64,000 nucleotides of DNA, from positions 15,624,001 through 15,688,000 of the forward strand of contig NC_057764.1 of the NCBI RefSeq assembly GCF_010389155.1, given 5' to 3'. Every line of letters begins with the position of its first letter. Position 1 is the first letter of the stretch. This stretch comes from Erigeron canadensis (lineage: Eukaryota; Streptophyta; Magnoliopsida; Asterales; Asteraceae). The notes beneath the pieces are model-generated. The model saw nothing but the letters and a program-made list of their open reading frames with translations, made no database searches and had not been told where the DNA came from. Made by a program: the position numbers and the translations under genes. This document shows, one piece after another, positions 45,169 through 56,679 of the stretch.

Positions 45169-46700
45169 TTAGATTACAGGCTCAAAATCAATTGAATCTG
45201 ATACTGGAGGAGTAGTACGAACATCTGATCTAATAACAAATTCAGAGGGTAGTTTGAAACTTATTGAAGGATAGAATGAAGTATTACTGGAAGGTTTTTT
45301 AAATTGCACTAGTTCCAAGTCAGGATGACTGGAAATATCTTTAGATGAATCTTTATTGTAGATGATAGGATCAGATTCACCAAAGATAAATGGACTTTCT
45401 GGGGGAGAATTAAGGGTTGGCTTTTTATTGATTGCTTCATTTGACTCATCAAATGTGACATGAATTGACTCCTGGACCTTTTCCAGTCTTTTGTTGTAGA
45501 CTCTAAAGGCTTTGCGAATAGCTGAATATCCTAAGAAATATCCTTCATCAGCTTTGGCGTCAAATTTGCCTAACTGACTGGAGTCGTTCAGAATGTATAC
45601 TGGACATCCAAAAACGTGAAAATAACCAATATTTGGTTTTCTATTTCTCAATATTTCATAGGATGTCTTCTTGTGTCTCTTCACATATACTGAGCGATTT
45701 TGAGTGTGACAAGCAGTAGCAATTGCTTCAGCCCAGTACATTTTAGGAAGATCAGATTCAGCAAGCATACTCTTGGCAGCTTCTATTAGCGTTTTGTTCT
45801 TTCTTTCTACAACTCCATTATGCTCTGGAGTGTGTGTTGATGAGAAATTCTGGGAGATACCAGTGTTAGTGCAGAATTTCTCCAGAGTTGCATTCTGGAA
45901 TTCTGTTCCATTATCACTTCTTAACTGACACACCTTTCGCTTGTATTTGAGTTCAATTTGCTTGATAAGAGCGATGATTTCAGCAGCAGTTTCACTCTTT
46001 GACCTATGAAATATTACCCAACAATATCTGGAGTATTCATCAACAACTACCAGGGTATATTTCTTACCAGCATGAGTCTGAACATTCACTGGACCAAAGA
46101 GGTCCATATGAAGCATATGAAGAGGTTCAGATACGCTAAAATTTGGTTTTGTCTTGAAACTGGTGCGTTTCTGCTTCCCCATCTCACATCCTGGACATGG
46201 CCTTTCCTTTTTGAAGGAGATAGAAGGTATCCCATCTGCAAGTTGTTTTCTGGACAACTTGTTGATATTTTTGAAATTTAAATGGGCAACCTTTTATGCC
46301 ATAGCCAGTTTGTGTCTTCATCAGCCTTCGTATAGAAACATTGCTCTGAAGGAGAGCTTTCCATATCCATCACGTACACATTCCCTTTTCTGGGAGCAAT
46401 CAATACTACCTTCCAATCCTTATTAAATATGATGCCTTGAGAGATGTTAAATAACACTTGGTAGCCATCATCACACAACTGACTCACACTTATGAGATTA
46501 TATTTCAACCCATTTACATAAGCCACTCGTCTGGATTTGACTTGACCATTATTCAGAACACCGTATCCCTCAGTCTTTCCAGAACCATCATTTCCAAACG
46601 TAATGGAGGGTCCGTCTGAAACTTCGAACTCCTCCAGCAGGGTCTTACATCCGGTCATTGTCCTGCCAGCAGCGCTGTCAAGATACTAAATATATTTCTT
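45169..46700 (-). pseudogene. pol: copia protease-integrase (copy D)
   Basis: The protease begins at YLDSAAGRTMTG (near 46680-46650), the same DSA triad as copy B. A frame change near 46278-46257 lies in the pre-integrase zinc region (WLWHKRL ... CPGCEMGK). The integrase core is complete: MDLFGPV, RSDNGTEFQ and NGVVERKN supply the Asp-Asp-Glu triad. A C-terminal extension follows, ending at 45169. Confidence 0.88.
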
Positions 46701-46800
46701 TCGATCGCCCTGCACATCCACCAGATTATTAGTTTAAAGGTTTGCGAACCCATCGACTATTGGGTTCTCTGGATCCACAAGGATGGATCCAAGTAGGTAT

Positions 46801-49037
46801 CTAGTTGATTTCACTTTCAAAAATTGTGGGTTTCTCAGTAAACACCACTGGAACTGACAGTTTTGAAACGTTTTTCTTTTTCTTATAAATAGGTGTGCTC
46901 GATTTTTTCTTTCTTGGAAAAAGGTTTTGTATTTTGCTTAGGGCCAGACGAAGTACCCTCAAAATTGTTAATTTTTGCATTACAACTTTGAACTTGATGA
47001 GCCAGTAGTTGAAACTAACTCTCCAGCCTTCTTTTTCTGAACTTTGCATTACTTTTGGCTTTGGTGGAGGAACAACATTCTTCTTTTTCTGAACCTGGGT
47101 TCTTTAGAAGATGATTGAGGCAAAGGTTTATTCTGCTTAACCTTTTTGACTGGAGCATTCATCTGGGGAGCTCCAGTCTTAACCTCAGACAATTGAACAG
47201 GAGGAATAATACAAGTTTTGGGTGTTGTTGGTTCATCATAGATAGTGCTAGGTCTTAACACTTCAGGCAGTCGGTCAACAACAGGTATTAATGCAGCAAC
47301 ATTAACATCACCCCCCAGATATGCACGTTTTTGGGAGGGGTACTGGTTACGTGCAGCATCATATGGTTTCTTGGTCTCAAGCCATGATTGGATAACATGT
47401 TTTTCTTTTGATAAAAGATTTTCCAGTTCTTCTTTTTCTTGGACCAGTTGTTCAGTAACCAAAACTTGTGCTTTTAAAGCGAGTTCAATATCTTGCAATT
47501 CTTTTAACTTAGATTGTAAGTTTGTCATTTCAAAAAAATCTGTTTCAAAATTATTTGACATTTCTGAACGAACAGTTTCCACAAACATTAAATCAGAGTT
47601 TAAAGCTTCAGCAAGGTCCCATTTTAATTCAGGATCAGTTTCTTTGTCATAATCTATTACCTTTTTAATGACAATGTCCACCCATCTTCCAGATGTGACA
47701 TCTTCTTTCACCAGATGCTCTTCATCAGCTAGATCCATATAACAAGAATCTCTTTCCTCTTCATCATCAACTAATGAGTCATTAGAGGGAACCCATTCTT
47801 CTTTTGCCATCATGCATTTATTATTATCTTTCTCTGCAGACATGAGAGCAATTTGAGCCTTAAGCTTTTTGTATTTTAATCTGTAGCTATCATCAGGCTT
47901 GTTATAAGAAGTTGATGGACCAGATTGTGAGACAAACTGATTGGACTTGCACTCTTAAATTGGTCTTATTAGTGGAAGAACTGGGTGCGGTGTGTCCATT
48001 GGGTCTGGTAGCTCTGGCTTTGAAACGGTTAAACGTTTTAGCCATCAGATCATCACTATCAGTTTCATCATAATCTGGAGAGATATTATTCATGACTCCA
48101 GAATCCATTAATTCAGACATCATCTTCTTCATCGAAAATGCATTCTCGGAAGACATTAATGCTGCACATGGTGGTTCAGTATGACTAACCACAGGGGAAC
48201 TACTGGAAGCATGATTAATAGCATCTTTTTCTGCCTCCATTCTCTGGGCTTGATTCTTTTCAGTGAATCTGAAGGCTCCATACAAAGATGACAGAGTATG
48301 GGAATGCAAGGTTTTACCTTGTCTCAAGACCACGATGATATGAGACAATTTGAAGGAAGAATATCACAAAATTTTTCAAGAAGTATGTCCTTGTCCTTTT
48401 CTACCCCAAGCCCTCTTAACTGGTTTATGATGGACATAAATCTGGTGTAGGTACCAGTTAATGATTCATTGGGTAAGGCAAAAAATGACTCGTACTTCTT
48501 ATTTAAAGCCACTTTCCTGGTAACAATAGTATCATCACCACCTTCATACTGGTTCACTAGTTCATCCCACATGCTTTTGGCACCAGGATAAAGCACTAGT
48601 GTGGGAATAAGAGCTTCAGGAACGGCCCCCAGGATCATGACTTTTAAGGTAGTGTTAATATTGACCGGTCTCCTTTCCTCTTCAGACCAGTGTTCCTTTT
48701 TCTTTTCCCTCCCAGATCTTGCTCCAGTTGGATCAAGAAGTGGATTGAGAGGACTTCTAGGAATATAGGGTCCTTCATTTAAAATTTTAAGCATATTCCT
48801 CTCAATACCAGTAACATGTAATAACATCCTAGCTTTCCACGTGCCAAATTCATCACCATTCCCATTGAATTTGGGAACAAGAGTGTTTGAGTAGTGCACA
48901 TGCATGTGTGGAGAAGCAGGAATAGGAGGTGGTGGTGGTGGATTATTGTTAGCATGGTCATTGGTTTGTTCAAAGTCATTTATGGGTGGAGGTCCAGTAT
49001 TTGAAGGGTTTCCTTGTGTATTCTCTGGGTTGGCCAT
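46801..49037 (-). pseudogene. gag: sirevirus gag lacking its zinc knuckle (copy D)
   Basis: ATG 49037 (MANPENTQGNPS), with the capsid-like part including EFGTWKARMLLHVTG and FFALPNESLTGTYTRF. A frameshift near 48350 moves to the frame ending at 47902. Where A and B encode CYKCGKKGHFMKEC, copy D goes from the KTNL position directly to sequence equivalent to the last knuckle residues, so the zinc knuckle is deleted and the frame changes. The coiled-coil segment is open at 47049-47843 and a basic tail follows to 46801. Confidence 0.85.
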
Positions 49038-49070
49038 TGAGAGAATGCAGATCTAGGCAAGTATGTTAGC

Positions 49071-49087
49071 CTTTTGCTCTGATACCA
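49071..49087 (-). promoter_or_regulatory. primer binding site (copy D)
   Basis: Minus strand TGGTATCAGAGCAAAAG, two bases inside the LTR, a full iMet-type site. Confidence 0.88.
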
Positions 49088-49089
49088 AT

Positions 49090-50037
49090 TGTGAAGTCCA
49101 TCACTCGATGGTTTAACCCACAAGTGTAGAATAACAAGTCAAGTAATCACTAGATAGGACTAGTACTAAACGTCAAGTAAGCACTAGATTGGACTAGTAT
49201 TACGATAAATATAAATGCAAGAATATATATAACGTAATACATACTTAAGCGATATAAAGATAAGCAAGTAAGTAAATGGTGAGACACAATGTAATTTTCA
49301 AGTGTATTTTACTTATTGATGTTAAATAAAATACAAGGTTGTTGCGGAACAAGATATTACAAAGTAAGTATCTAAACAACCTATGAATTACAAGTGATCT
49401 AATCTTTGCTATATAAACTCTTTGATCGAAATACTTAAAGTTGTGAAGTATGACTGTATAGATCGAGAGAATATTAGCAAAGGCACCAAATTGCAAAAGT
49501 ATGTAATTTGGACGAGGAAGTGACTTGATATTTATAGGCAAAAAGAATAAATATAATATTCTTTTTGCCGTACAAATATGGTTACATGCATTTAAGGAAA
49601 TTACTTTAATTCACATTATAGTGACTTGTCTTCTAATTAACCAACCACCTTTACATGCGTGTAAGGCTTTTAACAAAAGACAAATGGATTATCCGGTTAA
49701 AGGCATGTAAAGGCATAAAGTCAATTCCTCGTAATCAGTGTTCAGACTTGTAAGGTCTAGAATACTGACAAGGACTCCAGTCAGGAGATCTGGTAAGTAT
49801 TCCAGTGAGCTCCGCTATTTGTCAGACTTCTTTTTTCAAACTTCAGTCTTTGACTTCAGTGAGAATGTTCTTCAGTGGAAAGATCTTGACTGGAGTGAAG
49901 TCCAGTGAACAAATCCGGTGGAATCCAAATTTCTATACAAGTAAGTTTTTCACTGGTCTTCACATAATTTCTGGACAAATCTTCAGAGGGCTCTAGTAGT
50001 CACGTCTGGAGTGAGTCCAGTAAATCTGGACCTAACA
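49090..50037 (-). repeat. 5' LTR of sirevirus D (948 bp)
   Basis: Bounded by TGTTAGGTCC (50037) and GGACTTCACA (49090). TATAAATA on the minus strand at 49529-49536. Hairpin arms at 49303-49314 and 49323-49334 (one mismatch). The outer 5-bp flank is GAGGG; its partner is lost with the 3' end. Confidence 0.88.
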
Positions 50038-50967
50038 GAGGGGTAAAACGAACAAACGGTTCGTGATGTGAGCTACAATAAAGATGATAAGAAACGTTGT
50101 AATAGTTGGTGGCTACTCATTCCCATTGTTACTTTGTATACCTTCCTTTATCGTTTGCTTTCCCAACTAAAGAATTGTTCCAATAGTTTGTCGCCTACCT
50201 TCATCATTCTTTGGTTTGACGTTGGGCACGCTTGTCGCTACTTGGAAATATTGACTTCATTCGCGACTAAATACTTGTTAAGGGATTACCCCCTTAACAA
50301 AAGTGATACTAACTCGGGATGTCGTGTTCTATTAGAATTGCGAAGGTACATCTTCGTAGTACCTGATTTTGGGGTTCTCATATGTCGTCTTTGACGTTCT
50401 TAGGCGTACAAGGAAATTATGAATTAGCTATTGATAGTTCCATCTTAATTCTCATGCTTGCGCCCTTTTTTTTCCAACCTTGTCCCTATTTTCCAAGGTC
50501 ATCTCTTTCATTATTCGCTAAGTCATATCGTTACCAATTTCTTTTGCTTTTGCCGATATTGGCTTTCAAATCGTTTTAAGGTACCTTTACTTACTTCCTT
50601 TTTACGCTAGAAGGACCACAATCTATGACTTATCACCGACAAATCTTTTTTAACATCACACATATAACCTATTCGGTTTCTTTGCTATACCTATGTATTC
50701 CTCATGATAGGATTTACACAATCCTTATGCTCTTAAGTAATCATATCACCACCATCATTTCAAGGTAAACACTTCGACATCCTTATTCGTATAAACTTCT
50801 TCTTTGAAATAATCCTTCTTAGGTCTTCCTGACCTCTACAAAACTTTCAATTACTTTTCTCTCCTGGGGCTCACGTCTATTTTCAGCTTTCTAAGTTAAG
50901 CTTCTTTTCAAATACAATAACCTAATGTCCTTAGAAATTGTGATATATTATAATTTAGGGGAAACAT
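50038..50967. other. Unclassified repeat-like DNA
   Basis: No protein similarity recognised in either strand; small frames look random. It is the target into which the element at 50968 inserted, and it resumes at 54741-54936. Confidence 0.35.
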
Positions 50968-51231
50968 TGTTAGAACTAAAAATGGTGTTAAAATGTAAAT
51001 GTTTTAGAGGTGTAAGGGGCATTAGTGAAACTTAGATTTATGATATAAATAGCCCCCTTCCACACATTATTTGTAAGCCTTTTCCCACATTTATCCTAAT
51101 CATTCCATTTCACTCTAATTATTCTCTCTCCATCTCCATCTTCAACCTCCATACACACACAAATACCTTTTCACACACTAACCTTAATTTCTCCATTATT
51201 GCACAAATCGAGCTCAAATCTCTACTTTACA
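50968..51231 (+). repeat. 5' LTR (264 bp) of the non-autonomous element
   Basis: TGTTAGAACTAAAA ... CTCTACTTTACA. TATAAATA at 51044-51051, followed by a CT-rich start region. Confidence 0.9.
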
Positions 51232-51250
51232 TTTGGTATCAGAGCAAAAC
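51232..51250 (+). promoter_or_regulatory. primer binding site
   Basis: TTTGGTATCAGAGCAAAAC immediately follows the LTR, an iMet-type copia primer site. Confidence 0.88.
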
Positions 51251-51659
51251 AACAATCTGTTGATGATCCAGAACAAGTTTCATACAGATTTGTGCTAGTT
51301 TTGTTCAAATTTGAGAATTCGTGTTCATAACCATAACCGCTCCTGTTTCTTTATTTTTCACCTATCAAATCACATAAAATCATAGTTTTTTGTTCACCAA
51401 TAGATTCGTGATAGTTTAAAACATAATCCTGTCAAGTTTCAAGTTCCAATTCGATCTAAATCTTGAGTTTGAATTTTAGCTTTTTGCGTGAAAATTTGGG
51501 TTTTGAATCTGTTGTGTTTTGTGTTGAATTTTGTTCGTAGATGTGTAGTTAAGGTGAAAACGAGCAGTTTGCAAGTGATTTCAAGTTCTAACTCCTAGTA
51601 ATTCGAAAGATATTGAAGTTTTTAGAAGTCATTAATGTAGTTTTTGAAAATTGCGGTGA

Positions 51660-52135
51660 TGTTGAAGAAGATGATGAACTCAGGACGATCTTCACTAGGA
51701 CGATCTCCCTCAGATCATCTTAGTCTTTGAACCTCATTTTCATACTTTTACTTAGTGGCTTGTAGAACGATCTCCTCAAGATCGTTCTGATAAGTGATTG
51801 TGTGTTGTGAAGTGTTTGTTTGTGGCTAATTAATCCGAAAGGATTGGTTTGGTCAATTCAAACACTTGGAAAGTGTTTTATACTTGAAGATTCTAAGCCA
51901 AAACCTAGGACGATCTTACCAAGATCGTCCCAGCACATTGAAGACTAGGACGATTCTGACCAGATTATCTCAACATTGTGACACTAGGACGATCCTGACC
52001 AAGATCGTTCCAGTTCATCCCAAGACCGTCCCATTTTTACCCAGGACGATCTCCTTTCAAGACCATCCTACCTTCCTATATTCATATTTAGAAATTTCAT
52101 ACCAATTTCTAAGACGATCTTCACAAGATCGTTCC
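51660..52135. repeat. Cluster of GGACGATC/GATCGTCC palindromic words
   Basis: About ten copies of AGGACGATC or its inverse GATCGTCC in the leader before the ORF. Several are paired as hairpins, for example GGACGATCTT...AAGATCGTCC near 51900-51930. Confidence 0.8.
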
Positions 52136-52482
52136 AAATCCAAAAATCCAATAAAAAACAAATAATAATAATTTTTGCCCAGGGTTTTAAAAAGGGATAA
52201 TTCATGAAGATTTAAAATGTTATAGCATTAAAAAAAATTTTAGGCCAATTTTCATCCGTTATCGACGCGGTTTTGGCGAAAATTTTTAGAAATTATCAAA
52301 TTATTCCTATGATCATGATATCCAAAGTTTACATGAAATTCCAAGTTTCTTGAGAACATATTTCGATGGCAAAAATTTGGAGGGAAACCTGAAGTACAAA
52401 ATTTCTAAATTTCAATTTTAATTCTTTCATTTCAATTTCAATCACAATTACCTTTCATTTCATTTCACCTTTGCTCAACAAA

Positions 52483-53784
52483 ATGTCAAGTCCAAGTATC
52501 TCAAATTCAGTCAGAAATGATTTCGTCTTCAATTTGTGGTTAACTTCCTCACCTAAGACACCTACTTTATTCGAAGTGAAACTTCATAAAAATGGATCGT
52601 GTTCATGTTGTTCGTCGAAACCTTATCCAAATCCTTGTCAAGTGATGAAGATATTGATTCATTCGACTGCAACTGAAAATGTCAAGTTTCAAGAGGAATT
52701 AGTCACGTTGCAAGCTGAGAATGTCAAACTGAAAGAACAAATGATCTACTTTCAAGTTGGGAATGTGAGGCTTAAAAATGAGATGAAAGAACTTCAAGTT
52801 GAATTCGGAAACCTTGTAGTTTGGAATGAAATTGACAAACAAACTTTGAAGAAGAATGATGAGTTGATGTCACAAATGAAAGCTGAGATAAAAGAACTTC
52901 AACAAGAATTGGAAACTTCCAACAAGAAGCTGAATGATAGTATCTTGAAAAGCAAATCAAGAGAACTTGTTTTGCAAGAAAAGATTTCAAGTTTTCAATC
53001 TCAGTTGAAAAATGTGACATCCATATTCTTAACCATGGAGAGCAAGTTCATTGATGAGATGAACAAAGTTGAGAAGGAGAGACAAGATGTTTGCAACAAA
53101 ATCAAGACTCTTGAAGAGAATTGTTTGCAATTTCAATCAAATGAAACATCTCTACAAAAGAGAATCTTTGAACTTGAGATGGAATTGCAAACACAATTAA
53201 CATCTGGTGACACTCAAAGTGATGATGGCTCAGTTTATCATGATGCAAGTCGAATACTTCCAACTGAACTTGATGCTCTAACGAAAGTTTGCACTGAGTC
53301 CATCCTAAAGAGGTCAAAGATCAAAGTTTCATCTCATGCTGAACGTAAAGCTCCTCAATTTACTAACTATGCTTTATTCAAGGATAGAAAGTATTCTTCG
53401 AAGCCTACTATTGATGGAACACAGTCTCTCATTCCATTCTTATCATTTGAAGACAACTCTCAGTTCATCTCCCAAGCAAAAGCTCAGTTGACAAAGACTA
53501 AGCGAAAGTCAGTTTATAAGCCCAAGTCACCTGAGTGAAGGACATTCAAATATTCACTTTGGGAGATATTTGATCTTGAACCAAAACCATTTGCAGTGCA
53601 AAAAGTGGATGTCTTTACATCTCCGCTGCGTCCACGAAAACTCAACTTTTCAACGACTTCGAGTTTTCACCCTCCGTGGACTTCAGACTCAATTCGCCAG
53701 ATTGATGATACTTACATTTGGAATGTGAAGACAAAAACCATTGGGCCTAAGCAAAAATGGGTCCCAAAGGTTGCTGTTAAGTGA
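52483..53784 (+). CDS. Coiled-coil, gag-derived protein of the non-autonomous element
   Basis: ATG 52483 (MSSPSISNSV) opens 351 codons to a TGA at 53536. The same frame then continues to a second stop at 53782, giving 434 codons if the first stop is passed. Residues ~60-250 are a long coiled coil with repeated Glu-Leu/Gln-rich heptads (LVTLQAENVKLKEQM). The last part beyond the TGA ends TIGPKQKWVPK, a phrase typical of the position where copia gag meets protease. It would therefore be a gag C-terminal half retained alone, perhaps packaged or dimerising with a helper's gag. No zinc knuckle is present. Confidence 0.7.
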
Positions 53785-54465
53785 TCTGGTGAATATGGCT
53801 TATACACATGTCAGTGTATAACCCGAGCTTAAGATGTTTATTGGACTACATCTTCATAATGGTTGATTCCCCAGTTTCGACTTCAAATAAACATGATGAA
53901 CATGTTGGAACACATTCATCATGAGGGGAAGAAAGAGAACAATGAAGTCGAAAATACCTTATGTTTCTTGAAATTTGATGGGGAAAAAGAAGAATTCATC
54001 AGTAGAGGGGAAGAAAGATAAATTGTTGACTAAAGTGATCCCCAAATTATTCTTTGAAGATAGTTATCACCAACGTGGTGGGTACGCCGCAGGTACACCC
54101 TATACATTAGCGTTGGTGGTACGCAAATATGATTGTTTGATCAAGGGGAAGTTTGTGATGAAAATGATGTTTGTCCAAATGCTTCAAGAGAGAGATTCAT
54201 TAATTAAGGGGAAGTGTGACAAAGTTAACTTTGTCAAGAAGAGGCTTTCATGTTCAAACCTAAAGAGCCAAGATCAAGTTTCCGCAATGCTTATACTCTG
54301 AGAAGATTCAAGACTTAAAGATACATCTTTAAGATAAGTGTGAAGATTAAAGACGTAAAGCCAAGTTTGATGGAAAATCTTGAAGACAATGAGAAAGCTT
54401 CGAAGACCTTCATCAACAAATTCGTATTTAAAGATGATGGCATGCATGTATTACATTTCAACACC

Positions 54466-54476
54466 AAGGAGAAGAA
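54466..54476 (+). promoter_or_regulatory. polypurine tract
   Basis: AAGGAGAAGAA lies directly before the 3' LTR. Confidence 0.7.
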
Positions 54477-54740
54477 TGTTAGAACTAAAAATAGTGTTAA
54501 AATGTAAATGTTTTAGAAGTGGAAGAGGCATTCGTGAAACTTAGATTTATGATATAAATAGCCCCCTTCCACACATTATTTGTAAGCCTTTTCCCACATT
54601 TATCCTAATCATTCCATTTCACTCTAATTATTCTCTCTCCATCTCCATCTTCAACCTCCATACACACACAAACACCTTTTCACACACTAACCTTAATTTC
54701 TCCATTATTGCACAAATTGAGCTCAAATCTCTACTTTACA
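54477..54740 (+). repeat. 3' LTR (264 bp) of the non-autonomous element
   Basis: Same ends and length as the 5' LTR, with TATAAATA at 54553-54560. Confidence 0.9.
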
Positions 54741-54936
54741 AACATCGGTTACTTTATCCTTTTCTCAACCATTCAGTTTTCTCCATTTTCCTTTCGTGTT
54801 CTTATGGATCACCACACACCTTATCGTTTCGCTAGACAAGTGCGTCCTAACCTAGAGTAATCATCGTCTTGAGTGAAACACACACAACCGCTTAGTCCTT
54901 GAAGTTAAATTCAAGGGTACTTGTCAGATCATGGTG

Positions 54937-56489
54937 TGATGTGACTAATATATACCCATTACCCACATCGTTATTGGCCATTTTACTATATGTTTTAAGT
55001 CGTTTTTGTATGCATTTGGCGCGTTTATGGTGTTTGTAAGTGTTTACAGGCTCTAAACAGGATACGCATTCATTTGGTACATTTTCGGATGATTATTGGC
55101 CCGGAAGTGCGTTATGATGATGAGAGTTGATTTCAGTGGAAGAGACGGCAGAGTTTGGCAAGTAATCGAGATCGATAGAAGATTGGTTCTGTACAAGCAT
55201 TGACTGCGCCGCAGTGGGGTTGCACTAGCCGCAGTAGGGGTTGCACTAGGAAGACTGCGCTGCAGTCAGGGAAGGAATAAAGGAGGCCGTGGATTCATAC
55301 TGCGCCGCAGTGGTGGTCACACGAACCACTGCGCCGCAGTCACTTGAAGTCAAAGTCAAACTACACCTCACTGCACCGCAGTGAAGGAAAGCTCAACCCC
55401 AGACTTGCCTTGTTTTTGCATCGGATTTTGGAAGAGTATAAATAGCAAACCCTAGGTCGAAAATCAGGTATCATAAATCTTTCTAGGAGCTGTTCTATAA
55501 GGGTTCTTCTTCCTCCAATCAAGATTATTTCTTAGGTGGATTCGTTGAAGATTCACGGGCACCCATCTAGATCGTATCTACCTATTGTCTTGCAATTTAC
55601 TTTTCATCAAACGATTGGTACATCATGTTTCTCTTCTATTTTATTTATTATTGTAGATTGATCATGAGTGGCTAAACGTTTAATCATCCACCTTGATGAA
55701 ACTAGACGGATAATGTGATTGCAATATTTTTAATTCAAAAAGGTTTATTTAATTATTGTTGTTCTGTGATCTTGATGATGTTAATTCTTTTCATTAATTA
55801 ATTTTGATATTGGTTGCATATGATTCTTCGTTGGTGGTACCAGTTGAATGTGTATGTGATTTTAAAACGGTTACTTGTCTATAAGTAATTATCACTAGTT
55901 CATGGTATGATAGTGAATATCATTTTAAGAAAAGATTAATTTTGTCAACGTGATTGATATCGGTTGGTGGTACCACGCTATTGTCACATAGGTTCAATTG
56001 ATAATTTGATAGTCAATAAAACTGATTGTTAGAAGAATTGTCTTAGTTTTGGTGGTACCGGCTTGGGTAATTTAACTGGCAGTTAGGTGATTAGATATTT
56101 TGTTCACGGTTGGTGGTACCACGTGAGTATTTTAATCTTGTCACGATTATCTTTAAACTCTAGAGAATTTGTTCTTCACTAAATGCAATCACATTTGAAG
56201 TTGAGGGAAGTCAAGGTGGATGACTTTTAATTATATTGTTTGAAATCTTTTTCAGTTTATGCAATTATTTTGCAAACCAATTTACTTTATTTGTCAAGAG
56301 GATTTTCGAAGCAACACCCATTTTCCAAACCATTTCATAAGCAACTAATCATTTCCAATCCCTGAGAACGAACTCAGACTTATCTCTTAACTATATTATA
56401 AACGATCGGGTCCACTGCCCGTGAGTGCATAGTAGTGAGTTTTTAGGTAGTTTTAGTTTTATAAATTTAAAGCTCGATTTTCCACATCA
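54937..56489 (+). repeat. Athila LTR (~1.55 kb)
   Basis: Start TGATGTGACTAA and end TTTCCACATCA form an inverted TGATGTG/CACATCA pair, and the end is followed by the primer site. TATAAATA at 55437-55444. Upstream of it (55196-55390) are about seven GCGCCGCAGT-type palindromic words; downstream (55831-56121) are four TTGGTGGTACCA words. Confidence 0.75.
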
Positions 56490-56495
56490 AGTTTT

Positions 56496-56515
56496 TGGCG
56501 CCGCTGCCGGGGTCG
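56496..56515 (+). promoter_or_regulatory. Athila primer binding site
   Basis: TGGCGCCGCTGCCGGGGTCG, the TGGCGCCG(T/C)TGCCGGGG site characteristic of Athila elements. Confidence 0.88.
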
Positions 56516-56679
56516 ATAACTTGTTTGTGTGCCGATTTAGTTGTGAATTTAGTGGTTTGATCCTTCCTCACGCGTGAGGGAGTTATTTGCTTTATTAGTT
56601 TAGATTTGTTTTCTTGAATTATCACAGGTGCATTTGACGTGTGGTGTTAGTTGTGTTTTGCAGGATTCTTTAATAGTTG

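Larger units (their letters stand above)
41588..50037 (-). mobile_element. Sirevirus-type Ty1/copia element copy D, 3'-truncated
   Basis: Minus-strand element with 5' LTR (49090-50037), intact primer site, gag, protease-integrase, RT-RNase H, internal promoter-like region and the first ~275 codons of the accessory ORF. It stops at ~41587 against unrelated repeat DNA, so the rest of the accessory ORF, the polypurine tract and the 3' LTR are lost. It is clearly diverged from A and B: LTR sequences agree mainly in the hairpin core, while coding parts align throughout. Confidence 0.88.
50968..54740 (+). mobile_element. Non-autonomous LTR retrotransposon with a coiled-coil ORF
   Basis: Complete element of 3,773 bp: LTRs 50968-51231 and 54477-54740, primer site, one ORF, purine-rich tract, and a perfect AACAT target duplication (50963-50967 and 54741-54745). 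The LTRs differ at about seven of 264 positions by eye. There is no protease, integrase, RT or RNase H, so it must borrow these. The iMet-type primer site and the gag-like end of the ORF point to a Ty1/copia partner. Confidence 0.88.

Noticed and set aside
50068..50579. Two plus-strand ORFs of 108 and 65 codons
   Set aside because: No recognisable motif; they sit in decayed repeat DNA split by another insertion.
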